Shown one piece after another: positions 1-10,520 of a stretch of 64,000 nucleotides of DNA. This DNA is from Toxorhynchites rutilus septentrionalis (lineage: Eukaryota > Arthropoda > Insecta > Diptera > Culicidae). Numbering within the stretch: the first letter of the stretch is position 1; every line of letters begins with the position of its first letter. The DNA lies in NCBI RefSeq assembly GCF_029784135.1, contig NC_073746.1, positions 67,706,763 to 67,770,762 on the forward strand. Direction: 5' to 3'. The notes under the pieces were generated by a model, which was given only the letters and a program-made list of their open reading frames with translations, had not been told where the DNA came from and ran no database searches. The translations under genes were made by a program, and so were the position numbers.

Positions 1-600
1 TGATGAACTCAATTTTGATCATGAGTTGTCCACATCAATAATGTTGTTTTGTCCACATGTTTTCTATGGCAACCGCTTGGCGCGCTGCAGTTTGTTTATT
101 GTGTCCTTCGCGTATAGCAGAAATTAAGTTTCTGTGTTGGAGTGAACATATTTAAAATTCCCAAGAAAATGCAATATTCTGATGAAAGCCTGAATTATGA
201 ATGGATGAATATGATGACAGTAAACTCAAGCAATGATAAATGCAACATTTACTTGAGAATTCGAATGTTCTCATTCAAAATTGGTGATTTCTAAAACCGG
301 ACAAACCATGATCATTTTTTGAACAAATCATGATCAGAGGTGGTCAAACCATGATCATAATTCCTCTTTGAGGAAAATCGTTAAAAAACATAAAAATTTT
401 AATAATTTCAACGCTTTATGGTAGTATTAGCAACTAGAGACTTGGGGCCATTCAATAAACCCAAACTCGTATCGATTATATATGATTTTTCATGAAGAAA
501 AATCGATTTGAATTTACTAGTTGCGTAAAAACACCCCAAATTGGACAAACCAAGATCATTTACCCTAATTGCGTATAAATATTTCCACAATCTGTATTTT
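1..600. repeat. AT-rich stretch with recurring TGATCATG motifs
   Basis: No gene is visible. The motif TGATCATGGTTTGTCC, or a close variant, recurs in both orientations near 15-35, 305-320, 325-340, 345-358 and 540-560. The copies near the two ends face each other, which suggests a small non-autonomous element of about 550 bp with internal copies of its end motif. Exact ends were not resolved and the left end may lie outside the window. Confidence 0.4.
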
Positions 601-650
601 TCAAATCACCCTATATCCTCCTGTAATACGTAGTCCTACGTCAAAAGATT

Positions 651-723
651 TGGAGATGCGGGGCATCGATCCCCGTACCTCTCACATGCTAAGCGAGCGC
701 TCTACCATCTGAGCTACATCCCC
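651..723 (-). tRNA. tRNA-Ala (anticodon AGC)
   Basis: The minus strand folds as a standard 73-nt cloverleaf. The acceptor stem starts GGGGATG and pairs with CATCTCC, followed by discriminator A. The D arm is GCTCAGATGGTAGAGC and the anticodon loop reads TTAGCAT, giving AGC. The T arm contains GATCGAT, so box A and box B for RNA polymerase III are intact. A short T run on the minus strand (positions 643-646) can act as terminator. This is the first of a loose cluster of minus-strand tRNA genes. Confidence 0.96.
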
Positions 724-804
724 ATATTATGTATGGGCAATGAAAACAAACACAGCTCATGAATTAAACTTCTTGTGCAATATGAAAAATAATAAAATTT
801 TAAG

Positions 805-877
805 CGCCCAACGTGGGGCTCGAACCCACGACCCTGAGATTAAGAGTCTCATGCTCTACCGACTGAGCTAGCCGGGC
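805..877 (-). tRNA. tRNA-Lys (anticodon CTT)
   Basis: This is a 73-nt cloverleaf on the minus strand. The acceptor strand GCCCGGC pairs (with two G-U pairs) with GTTGGGC and is followed by discriminator G. The D arm is GCTCAGTCGGTAGAGC, the anticodon loop is ACTCTTAAT (CTT), and the T loop is TTCGAGC. It lies 81 bp from tRNA-Ala on the same strand. T runs immediately downstream on the minus strand (about 781-800) provide pol III termination. Confidence 0.96.
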
Positions 878-1785
878 TATGTTATGTCGTTTTCGCTCAT
901 CTTGGGTACGATAGCGCCAGCTGCTTGCTTGTTTCATCTCGATGTCTGTTTTTCTAGTCCGTGTTAGGGAAACATTTGCGGTCTGCACAAATATATGGGA
1001 AATTTGAAGCTCTTATTTCAACGCTATTTTGACCAATTTCCTATCGAAAAATTGTAATTTCAATATTGAACTACACTCGACAAAAAAAATAGAGGAACAG
1101 AGTGCGAAGTCAGAAATTTGAAGTGATTTTTGACATGCTGTGTCTACGCGAAAAACGCATATCGATGGGATGCGCATCATTTTGAAGCTACAACTTTCAG
1201 GTATTAGAATATTTTACCTACATATTTTATCTTGGTGTATGTGGGTGTAGTAGGCAACAATATCGGGAAGAAATGAAAATGAATTTTTCTTTGTTTTTTT
1301 TTCAAGAATATTCTGGACTAACACAAATTTTTGCTAACCAACGCAACAGCAGCTTTTATTCGGTTCCAAGAACGTTCCAGTAGGACCTTCCCACACAGAG
1401 ATATTTCAGTTTGAATGAAAAATTACCCCTTTGACTTTGATGATGAATTATTGAAAAACCAACCGTCGCACCGCAATTCGAACGGCAGTTTTGAAAACTC
1501 CAATAAATTCTGCACAAGGATAATTTGTTACTTTGACGAAAGAAATACTATTTAAATTTATTGCATCGATTTCAAAAAAGTGCCAAAAATAGGATTTTTA
1601 TAGTGCTTACAAAATCCACTGTAATTTTGCAAATATCGCAGTAAGTTCTAATGTTTGCAGGCAAATTTTTAGCCTAGTGTATTCTCTAAACATCCGTGAA
1701 TGTTTCATATTGATACGTTCAGCCGTTTTTTCTAGTCAATTTTTCAAATTTTGGAGTAAATTAGGGGAGCATTGATTCGCAAATC
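878..1785. other. AT-rich intergenic sequence, nothing recognised
   Basis: There are no open frames with coding character, no tRNA, and no terminal repeats that could be paired by eye. Confidence 0.5.
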
Positions 1786-1792
1786 GTATAAG

Positions 1793-1996
1793 AAGTATAA
1801 AATCATACGTGACTATCAGAATGAACGATTCGTAACTTTCGTCTTTATGAGTTTGTGGGTGAAGAGTGCGTGTATGTATGGAAATGCGTATGAATATGTG
1901 TAAGTATCATCACTCCTTACAATATTTGTACCTACAAACGCATGAAAACGAAAGATACGAGTCGTTCGTTCTGAGAGTCGCGTTTGATTTTATACT
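1793..1996. repeat. Short fold-back (inverted-repeat) element
   Basis: The left arm begins AAGTATAAAATCATACG near 1793 and runs about 65-75 bp. Its imperfect reverse complement ends near 1996. The arms share the ordered blocks AAGTATAAAATC, AGAAYGAACGAYTCG, CTTTCG and TTTGTRGGT. The loop is about 60-70 bp. There is no coding capacity. This is the architecture of a MITE or fold-back element; no clear target-site duplication was identified. Confidence 0.6.
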
Positions 1997-2128
1997 TTTT
2001 TTTTTAAATATTCTAAGACCTCTCAAAGCGAAGTAGTCATGGGATATCTGAAGCTTAGTACCATACAAAAATCATATGGGTCTGCTACAAAAAGAGTTGA
2101 AGTATATTTATGGACCTCATAAAAATTA

Positions 2129-2145
2129 CGCCCCCGGGTGGACTC

Positions 2146-2197
<52 letters not shown>

Positions 2198-2202
2198 AAG
2201 GC
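2129..2202 (-). tRNA. tRNA-Asn (anticodon GTT)
   Basis: This is a 74-nt cloverleaf on the minus strand. The acceptor GCCTTCG pairs with CGGGGGC and the discriminator is G. The D arm is GCGCAATCGGTTAGCGC. The anticodon stem-loop TTCGG-CTGTTAA-CCGAA carries GTT. The T arm is GGTGGTTCGAGTCCACC. Five T on the minus strand (positions 2121-2125) form the terminator. The gene matches the copy at 10447-10520 along its whole length by eye. Confidence 0.96.
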
Positions 2203-2895
2203 GATTGAAAAATTCGGTTTCAACACCCGATTTTTTTGTTTGATAAATTTAACATTAGTTGAGAATAAGTGTATTTAAATTTATTTTTCTATTTTTTTTT
2301 TGTGTAAATAATCAAATGATGTAACGAAAAATGACTTGGACTAGAATAATTTGAAGTTGTTTTTTAAATATCTTGAAAAAAATATAGAAGGTTTTGTTTG
2401 TAACATTAACGCGTTGTTGACATAGGACTATATTTTTTTTTCATTCAATTCGCTTGTTTATCACTTCAGATATTGTTTTCGAATATATCGAAATTTGGGG
2501 ATTCAGACTTTTTAGCTGAAATTATTGATAGCCATGAAGAGGAGCTATGGTTTGCGTTGTAGAACCGTCCAAAAATCAATTATTTGTTCATGCCCTCACG
2601 AGAACAATACACTGATCAGATGTTGCAATTTATTCCCTCATGACAATGCACTCTTTACACTGAAGATTCATTTCGATCGTTTTTTCTTCTTCTTTGTCAA
2701 TTCTAGGTGTATGAATTTCATGCCAACTCGACTGGTCATTGACAGTATCATCGACTGGTTCGACTGGTCATTGACAGTATCATCTCAGACATCTCAGACT
2801 TAAATGACATTGGTCATTTAAGAAACTCTCCATACAAATAATAGGCTTTTTTAAAGGGGTCAAAATTTGTTTACTTATTTTTTTTTAATTTAAAT
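2203..2895. other. Intergenic, with a small direct duplication
   Basis: No gene is recognised. A 24-bp sequence beginning CGACTGGTCATTGAC is directly repeated at about 2729-2752 and 2761-2784 with an 8-bp spacer. A block near 2405-2425 (GTTGTTGACATAGGACT) resembles the end motif of the dispersed GACGTAG family described elsewhere in this window. Confidence 0.4.
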
Positions 2896-3533
2896 TTTCA
2901 TTGAAGAATATCAAAAAAAATTGTTATTTCAAAAAGTAAAATTCATTTTTTCTCTGAAACGTATTTGAATACAATAATTTAAATTCTCAAAAATATATAT
3001 AGAAAGAGACATACAATAACCAACAAGAAAAATTGGCACTCCCACAGGAAAAACGATTCTCTAACAAAAACTTTTTCATGTTTTCTTTGAACAAATTTAA
3101 ATAATCCGATTTTTTTAAGTTAATATAACGATATAGTGTATTCAGCAAAGTTTTAGATAACATTAAACTATGGTTTTTTTTTGTCAAAGACACCAACTTT
3201 CTATCTAGATATATGGCATTTTTGCACGGTTACTCCTGAAAAAAAAACTAATACTCGTAACTTTCCAAGTACGTCTTTCCAGTAACTTTGCAATCCATAT
3301 GTTTGAGAATTTTCACTAAAACATGTTAAGAGTTGAATATTAGTAGTAATTTTTCGCAGAAAACATGAAAAAATAATTGTTCGAAAAACTCTTTTCCTGT
3401 AGAAGTGCTTTTGTTTCGTTGTATGGATGATTTGCTGGTTATTGTGTGAGCTACTCATATTTTTTGAGAATTTTAGAAAGATACATTTCTGAGAAAATGA
3501 TGTTAAACTTTTGATATTTTTTTTCAGTGTAAT
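2896..3533. repeat. Fold-back MITE, family shared with 45.23-45.71 kb
   Basis: Left and right halves are imperfect reverse complements over more than 100 bp per arm. Matching ordered blocks are TTCTCAAAAA, CAATAACCARCAA, CACAGGAAAA (or TACAGGAAAA) and TTTTTCATGTTTTCT. The outer ends carry an A-rich ACTGAAAAAAA-type motif. The element at 45229-45709 shows the same block order, so this is a family of fold-back elements rather than one chance hairpin. There is no coding capacity. The outer boundaries are approximate. Confidence 0.6.
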
Positions 3534-4058
3534 GTTTTTAATCACAAATTCATACAATTTCCTACATTTTCTTCTTTGATCAACGTTTTGTAGGTCTTAT
3601 AGTTTTTCAGTGAGAAATTCTTGTCGAAAATTAAGATAAAATTATTTGCCCTTTTCAAAAAGTAGTCTAATTTTTTTGGAGATTTCAAAGATGCAAATTT
3701 GCCTCAATGACCGATGTCTTTTCATCCACAACGTATCACTGAATCTAAGAGGGTGCTTTGAATTTCTAAGACAAGTTGATGTCACATTCGCCTATCTCGG
3801 CTTTTAACTCGAAAAGTTCATTCGCTAAGTGCGATAGAAATCACGTATAGCTTCATTTATACCGAATAAATCGCAACGAGGCGAAGCTAATTGTTCTTCT
3901 CTTCTCAATATTCGTAGAACGAGCACTGCATTTGCATTTCTTGCGAGCAGTTGCGCTTGAGCTTGCGAGCATCGGATTTGCGGGTTGTGAAACTTGTACC
4001 TTGCCGCTACATTAGTTGCTCGTTATTGATAGCATGGAAAGGTGAGCATAGGAATGCA
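3534..4058. other. Intergenic; partial relative of 18.54-18.68 kb
   Basis: No gene is seen. Around 3905-3940 a block TTCGTAGAACGAGCACTGCAT with its flanks resembles 18590-18625, which marks a shared old repeat fragment. The rest is AT-rich without recognised content. Confidence 0.35.
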
Positions 4059-4126
4059 CGCCCCCGGGTGGACTCGAACCACCAACCTTTCGGTTACGCG
4101 CTAATCGCCGATTGCGCCACGAAGGC
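4059..4126 (-). pseudogene. Broken tRNA-Asn pseudogene
   Basis: The 3' half (T arm and acceptor) and the outer 5' part are the same as in the tRNA-Asn genes at 2129 and 10447. About 9 nt covering the 5' anticodon stem and part of the loop are missing, and a few nt are inserted between the D and anticodon arms. The total length is 68 nt, no anticodon loop can form, and there is no T4+ terminator just downstream on the minus strand. Box B is intact, so some pol III factor binding could remain. Confidence 0.88.
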
Positions 4127-5431
4127 AACTAGCCGCGTTTGAACGACTTCACTAGATTTAAATTTCAATTTTAATTATTTTCTTCCAATTTTAACAGAAA
4201 GGTATAGATTGTAGATTGTAAATTAAGAATTTAGCATGTAACGAAAAAATGAAAGATTTTGAAATCTCATTAGTCGACCATTCATTGATGGATCATCGAC
4301 ATATTGACATCAATCGATACGAAATACTTCTACGCACTTATTACTATAAAGAGAATAAACTATTATTACTTATTACTTTATTTTTCAATGAATAAACTAT
4401 TGAACAGTTGATAATATATAAGCATGATTCAAAGAAGACTAGCTTCAATTTAATATGTCGATCATCTGAATCGGTCCAGTGGCTCAAAAGTTATGAAAAA
4501 AGGGGAAAAATTGATTAATGAAAATGGGCCCCCTTATGGAGAAATAAAAAATACGGTCTAATATTTTGCGATAAGGAACAAAATTATCAACTTCCACGAA
4601 AATCAATTTGGTATGGAATTTCTGTATAGAAATGTGTTAAAACCAGCATTTCTTCCTCCGTTCCCCCGTTGAAATTTTCCTTGTCTGGAACATCACCGTA
4701 ATCGCTTCTATTCGTTTTTCCCGATGTGATTCCAGTATTCACTACACACTGTCACTGCCACATGAGCAAACTCACTGGAAATAGTGTTTTCACTTGGAAG
4801 CAACTAAACGTAAACGTCGTAAACGTTGTCTGTGTCACAAGGCCGAAAGTAGTGGTGAAACAGTAGCAATCTCACTACTCAAGTCTGCCATCTGCATCAC
4901 CCTTATTTCTACCACACTAACTGGATGTCTGATTTAACAATTTTTTGTACACAACATTCACGGAAACTAAAGCTTAGAAAAATCTTGCATAATACAGAGT
5001 TTACCTTCGTTTTGGCTCGCAAAACATTCTTTGTATTGGCTACTTTTATTCGTTGATTTGTACACTTGTCTCCACTCTTTGTTTTAGGCAAAAAAAAATG
5101 GATGAATTTTCCGTCTAAAATATATCGTGAGAACGATTTTGTCTAACATTAAATAGTTAAACTTTTTGTTACATGACTTATTTTCAATTCCGTATGATGA
5201 CCCCCTTATATAGTAATCGAAGATGTAGTCCTCATTCAAAACTAAATATCGGTCGAGTCACCGACCAATGTTGCTTTCATTTCTTGATGAATCTATTAGA
5301 TTTTTTATTAGACTATTGCAATGTAGATAAATATAAAATTCTCAATAGTCAATATTTTGAAATTGGGTTGAAATGAGAGCACACTACATGCGGGACGCTA
5401 CAGGATAATTTAATTATTTTGCCTTTTTCAG
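4127..5431. other. Intergenic with a fragment of a dispersed repeat
   Basis: No gene is recognised. At about 4440-4650 there is a minus-oriented fragment of the repeat that is longer at 15.28-15.86 kb and 52.67-53.17 kb. Shared blocks are TAATATTTTGCGATAAGGAA and CCATTTTC, and ATCTGAATCGGTCCAGT lies next to it. The remainder is AT-rich. Confidence 0.45.
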
Positions 5432-5488
5432 CGACCGGTGTCGGGCTCGATACTGCCCATCTACGAGACGATGTCCAACCTGGGTTGG
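5432..5488 (+). CDS. Candidate 57-bp internal coding exon of an unidentified gene
   Basis: A GC-rich island in AT-rich flanks is preceded by a good acceptor (TTGCCTTTTTCAG) and followed by a donor (TGG|GTAAAA). The enclosed 57 bp are exactly 19 codons, open in one frame as RPVSGSILPIYETMSNLGW. About 16 of the 19 third positions are G or C, unlike the surrounding DNA. The parent protein is not recognised. If real, the tRNAs and repeats around it lie in introns of a large plus-strand gene. It could instead be a chance match or a fragment of a mobile element. Confidence 0.4.
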
Positions 5489-6166
5489 GTAAAACATAAG
5501 TGTTGCATCTCGCGTGTAGTGTGTGTACATCAGTCCTTACATTAGCACAATACACAATTATTTAAATGAGAGCCGCTAATTTCCCACAAATTTGTATAAA
5601 ACTCCAGGCGCTTCCTTAACTCATGGTCGAATGCGACCATGGTGTATCTTGTTCAAAGATGTTCAATATCAACATGCAACAAATATCGTAACGTCATCCT
5701 ACGTTAACTATACGACATTATGTTAGTCTAGAGACCTAGAGTTGAACATCAATTGAGAAAATAAAACAAATGAATTATTCAAACAAATATGAACATTTAA
5801 ACAAAAACCAACGACGTATCTCAGTGAAAAATAATATCTTTTCAAGTGATCAAAGATAACATAAAAATAGAGAACAATTTTTAATATAGAATATTAATAT
5901 CTCAACTGCAGCACTACCTTTTGCTGATTGAGCCAATGTTTCTGTGGAAGACGTTTTGAAAAACAATACAAATTTTGTCAAAATTGAATCCCTGGTCAAA
6001 GCAAGAGTCCTCAGATAGTTGTAGAAATAATCTTTGAAGACATTGCCGGAAAATTATATCAATTTTTAACAACATATTCCAAGCTTACGGATACTGATCC
6101 TTTTCTAAATTCAGAGCATCAAACATTATTATTTATTTGACACACGATATTGATTTGTATTAATTA
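5489..6166. other. Intergenic; small fragment of the GACGTAG repeat family
   Basis: Positions about 5670-5715 (ATGCAACAAATATCGTAACG followed by a TACGTTAACTATACG block) match 55873-55918, which contains the palindromic GTAGTCCTAC motif; here that motif has decayed. Nothing else is recognised. Confidence 0.4.
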
Positions 6167-7170
6167 CTAGCTGACCCGGCAAACTTCGGCCCGCCCAACA
6201 TTTGTTTTTTGTTTTCAATACCTTCAAACATTCACGTTTTCTTACTAAGCGCAAGTTCATGAGTCCAATCGCAGAACTGTTCATTGATTGATCTTCTCAT
6301 CGACCCCGTTGAACTTACCTTTTACTACAAAATTCCTAGTACTTCTTCCAAAACTCATCATTATAATATCAGATTATTTTCAGACACAATTCTCGTTCAA
6401 GATTTTTCAACCACTCGCAAATAACATGTTTCTCCGTTATATGGAATACATGTTTGATACAGAAAATATGATAGAAAAAAGACAGACCCCTCGCCTCTTC
6501 TCCCCTTAGAGAGGAGGGAGGAGTGTCTATTCACCATAGAAACGTTTCGTGCCGCCATACATAGTTCCCATTAGAGAGGAGGGTGTAGTGTCTAACCACC
6601 GTGAAAACATTTATTGCGCGCTAAAACCTCCATATACCTAATTTGGCTTCGTTTGCTTGAATAATTCTCGAGGAATGCAGAAATTCGGGTTTCATTTGTA
6701 TGACAGCCCCCCCTAAGAGAGGGAGGAGGTGTATCTAACCACAATAGAATCATTTATTGCACCCTAAAATCTCTATATGCCAAATTTGGTTTCGTTTGCT
6801 TGATTAATTCTCGAGTAATGCAGAAATTTGTGTTTCATTTTTATGGCAGCCTCCCCTAAGAGAGTGGGGTGGAGTGTCTAACCACCGTCAAAACATTGTT
6901 TGTGCCCTAAAACCTCCATATACTTTATTTGGTTTCATTTACTTGATTAGTTCTCGAGTAATACAAAAAATTGTGTTCCATTTGCATGGCAGAGAAACCA
7001 AAACCCCCTCCCCCCAAAGAGAGGGGGAGGAGTATCTAACCACTGTAAAAACATTTTTTGCACCCCAAATCCCCTTAGAGAGGGAGGTGGAGTTTCTAAC
7101 CACCATAGAATCATTTATTGCACCCTAAACTCTCCACATGCCAGATTTGGTTTCATTTGCATTCGCGGGT
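6167..7170 (+). repeat. Interspersed repeat carrying an array of ~140-160 bp units
   Basis: The block opens with CTAGCTGACCCGGCAAACTT at 6167, a terminus often met in arthropod repeats. From about 6480 it contains four to five diverged copies of a unit with these sub-blocks: a purine-rich GAGAGGAGGGAGGAGTGTCT, an ACCACCATAGAAACATTTATTG block, CCAAATTTGGYTTCRTTTGC, and CTCGAGTAATGCAGAAATTT followed by a GTGTTTCATTTGTATGGCAG block. Unit starts are spaced about 140-160 bp, with one shorter partial unit. The same units occur at 45.93-46.37, 51.62-51.95 and (inverted) 56.76-57.06 kb. The class of element is not determined. Confidence 0.7.
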
Positions 7171-7185
7171 AGAGGACCAAACGGA

Positions 7186-7345
7186 TCCCGTCTTCTGATG
7201 ATGAACGGGTAATTGTGTGAACATTTCGAAATAATCCTAAAACAAACATTCTTAAATTGATCACCGAAGTAACCGGTGCTATTGGAAGACCTGTCAGCGC
7301 AGACATTGTCCGGAGAGTAGCATACAGGAACAATCTGAGAGGTCA
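7186..7345 (+). pseudogene. Tc1-like transposase fragment (relic)
   Basis: In one plus-strand frame this stretch reads as the N-terminal helix-turn-helix part of a Tc1-family transposase. It contains DDERVIV, then an in-frame stop, then TFRNNPKT and a segment including GRPVSADIVRRVAYRNNLRG. The order and spacing fit the second half of the paired-like DNA-binding domain of Tc1 elements. No catalytic D,D,E part and no terminal repeats are visible. It is a short dead fragment next to the 6.17-kb repeat and is unlikely to be expressed. Confidence 0.6.
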
Positions 7346-8278
7346 TTTTTCCTGTAAAAAGTCTTTCACCTCAAATTTTTCAATTTTGAAAAAAACGTCT
7401 ACAGTTTGCTAAGTCGCATGTCAACAGACCTAAGGGGCTGTCCACATACCACGTGGACAGAAAAAGCTTGATTTTAGACACCCCCTCCCCCTCTGTGGAC
7501 AAACGTGGACATTCCCTATACTCCTCCCACAGTTGTCCACGTGGATATTTCTCCAGTTTTTGAAGAAAATCAAGAAGATCCTGTATGTTTCGCTTATATC
7601 TAATTTCAAGTTTGTTTCAATTTTCTATTACATGTTTTGTTAATAGAAATGATAGTCTTATTAATAGTAACGATTTGTTTTAAATTCATCGATTTTGATA
7701 TTATCGCGCTGTTCAAATCGTCTAAATGTTGTAATGTATTGCTAGTTTTGGACCGTTCTTTGTATTGACTGCATTAAACTTTGTGCTTTGTTATTGGGAG
7801 GAGATAATGACAATGGATTGGTGGATTGAACACACTTTGAAAATAAAAATTATTAATTTTTTTTTGTCCTCCGCTCACCCCCATCTCAAAGATACTCTTA
7901 TTTGAGGATTCAATTTTCAAAAAAAAAAGGACACCAACAAACATTTAGAAACAAAATGAGTGGACAAAAAACATGAAGAACAAAAATGTATGGACCCCAG
8001 TGGAAAATAATATTTGTTTTAAGGTTTTAAGGACGATTTGAGATATTGTTCTAATTTCTTTTGAAAATTCAATTTCCATTCATTTTTTTTTTGAATTCTA
8101 AGATGAACGTAATTTGTCTCAGAATCTATTCATCTACATTCATGATCGCGGATTGCGAAATATTTTCTCATCTTACAGAAATATTAACAGTTGATAAACT
8201 GAAGATACAATATCTGGTGAGTAAGACAGGTGGAGTCTAGGAAGCGCCCTTGAAGCGTTCTAGATCGCTGATTTTAAT

Positions 8279-9159
8279 TAGTGATGAAACGGATAGTAAT
8301 TTGGCCGGATATTGTATACCGGATATCCGGCAAGCTTCGATTTTCCGTATAGAATGAAAATCCTTTAATTGAGTATCAAGTTTTCTGCAAGGATATTGAC
8401 CACTTTTTTTTCTCAAGGATTTTCTATTTTCTATATCTATTTCTATTTATTTATATTTTATTTTGTAGATATATTGAAATAATTCTAATACTAGCTGAGT
8501 TGGAGTAAATACTACGAATTCAAATAATCAAAGAACAACAATCAATTATTTTCATTCAAGATTAAAAAAAGAAAAGGAACTGTCTTCAGGGATGATAATC
8601 TGAGAGAGGGTACACTTACTTCGACACAAATCAAATCAAACAAAGCAGAAGAGACGAAACTGAATTAAACCTGAAGCTCACGACACCTTTTGAAACACTT
8701 TCAACAAAGTGGCAAATGAATATGATAGTTATCGTAGCGAAAAGAAAAAAAAATGTCATTGGTAACGAAATCGACTGTTATGGGAAAACATTTCGAATGG
8801 ATCACAATCACGTTGATTACATTTGGTAATCATTAAACTCTAAGCAGTACCCCAATCGGCAAAATTTGCTAGAGTTTATCTTTCAGTTCCTTACAGTAGT
8901 GTTTATAAAGAATGACTGTTCTCTGAAGCTGGCCTGGTGTACGAAGCAAAGCGTAATCGGTCGGTTCAAACATTCATAATAAAAGTAATAGTGTTAATGA
9001 ATTATTGTTATGAGTTGATATGAATTTAATTTTGAAAAAAATATTATTTATCTTGTGTTAATGAGAAATTATTGATTTTTTCTGATATCCGGTATCAGGC
9101 CGGATACTAAGTCACCATCCGGTATCCGGCCGGATAGCAAATATTGTGTTTCATCTCTA
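8279..9159. mobile_element. Non-autonomous hAT-type element, nested
   Basis: The ends are TAGTGATGAAAC and the complement of TAGAGATGAAAC. Multiple CCGGATA/TATCCGG motifs occur in the subterminal 100 bp on both sides. The flanks carry an exact 8-bp duplication ATTTTAAT (8271-8278 and 9160-9167), the hallmark length for hAT. The interior of about 880 bp has no transposase. It lies inside the Harbinger-like element at 7434-10236. Confidence 0.8.
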
Positions 9160-9205
9160 ATTTTAATACGCTCAGCTGCAAGCAGTACTTGTTACTAGTT
9201 GGAAT

Positions 9206-9425
9206 TCATCCAACTGGTTAGCGTCACACATTATCATGCTGGGGGTTCGAGTTCGACTTGCACTGAGGTCACGCGAATTCTAGAGCTTTGCACTCCTGAA
9301 TACATTCAGGGCTTGTTCTTCGGCATAGAAATCTCAACGAAGTACTACTAATAAAAATGATGCAAGTAATACCGTTGAGAAGCCTCAATTTCCACTGGGA
9401 ACGTTAGTGCCATCCAAGTCAAGTC
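9206..9425 (+). mobile_element. SINE, Feilai-like, 5'-truncated
   Basis: The sequence matches in order the complete SINE on the minus strand at 17708-17984: CTGGTTAGCGTC, a degenerate box B (GGTTCGAGTTCGA), TGCACTGAGGTCACGCG, TTCTAGAGCTTTGCACTC, GGCATAGAAATCTCAAC, CTGGGAACGTTAGTGCCAT. The box A region is lost and the tail is CAAGTCAAGTC instead of GAA repeats. A pol III origin is inferred from the tRNA-like head of the complete copy. Confidence 0.75.
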
Positions 9426-10446
9426 ATGCATTTTAGTTGCGTTTATGAAACGAATCGTAGATTGAGGTGCGTTCTTTCAAATGTTTTTCGATAATATAAA
9501 CCCTTATTCCGGAATACGGTCGAATTTCAAATTAGCCCAATATAGCGTTCATTCATCTGATTGAGTCAAATCCAATCGGGTTGTGCAAATGTTGCATCCT
9601 TGCAACCCTCTAGAAGTGTATTATAAAAATTACCATATCTCAATAAAGAAAAACATCATTGCAAGAAACAGATCTCCACAGATACGGCCCGTGCACTCAT
9701 GGAAGAATTTGTTGTTCGTTTCAATTTTCGGAAAACCTTGGGAGCTCTCTGAAAATAAATACGAAGCCGTTTTGTCATCAAGAGCAGATGCTGAATCGAA
9801 ACCTGCACATGAGTCGTGATTTTTATACTACAAAAATTCCAACATTCTTTATGTTTTTATCCTGACGAAATACATGGTCCTCTACTACCGTTTGGAATAA
9901 ATTGATCGATGCCAGTTCATGCGCGTTTGTTTCAGAATATACATCTCCGGGAAGAAGTCCAGCCATATGAAAGAATATGGATGTCTGACCGGGCAGCACT
10001 CTCAGGCAACTCAGTCTTTTTATTGTTGAATACAGAATATTCAGGGTGGGCGTAAAGTTAAAAATATCTTGTAAATATAGAGCAGATCATTGAATTTTTA
10101 GTTTTACTTAAAAATATACTTTACATGTCCACGTGGACATTATTTAAACCCCCTCACACCTCACCGTGGACAAGCGTGGACATTTTGGTAACCCCTACCT
10201 CCCCTAAAGTTGTCCACGTGGTATGTGGACAGCCCCTAACGAGTTCTGGAACCTTTATACGGATGAGACGATATCCATTTTTTTATATCACTACATGAGA
10301 GTAAAAAGGATTGATTTATCGATGAATATAAGTCGCTTTTAATTATTTGCTTTTTAACCCCGAAAGATTCAAAAAATAACTAACTAACACGGGGTGTACA
10401 TTCAATTTTGCGATTGACTGTAAATATTTAAAACAAAAAAAGATAC

Positions 10447-10463
10447 CGCCCCCGGGTGGACTC

Positions 10464-10515
<52 letters not shown>

Positions 10516-10520
10516 AAGGC
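10447..10520 (-). tRNA. tRNA-Asn (anticodon GTT), second intact copy
   Basis: This is a 74-nt cloverleaf with the same sequence by eye as the gene at 2129-2202, including acceptor, anticodon arm and T arm. Seven T on the minus strand (positions 10435-10441) form a strong pol III terminator. It lies about 210 bp beyond the right end of the Harbinger-like element. Confidence 0.96.

Larger units (their letters stand above)
7434..10236. mobile_element. Non-autonomous TIR transposon, Harbinger-like, 2.8 kb
   Basis: The element is bounded by inverted repeats of about 26 bp starting GGGGCTGTCCACATACCACG, with further CACGTGGAC and GTGGACAT copies just inside each end. Both ends are flanked by TAA (7431-7433 and 10237-10239). 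A 3-bp TWA duplication is typical of PIF/Harbinger elements, and this is the basis for the class call. There is no transposase gene. Other elements have inserted into it: a hAT-type MITE (8279-9159) and a SINE (about 9206-9425), so it is older than both. Confidence 0.72.
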
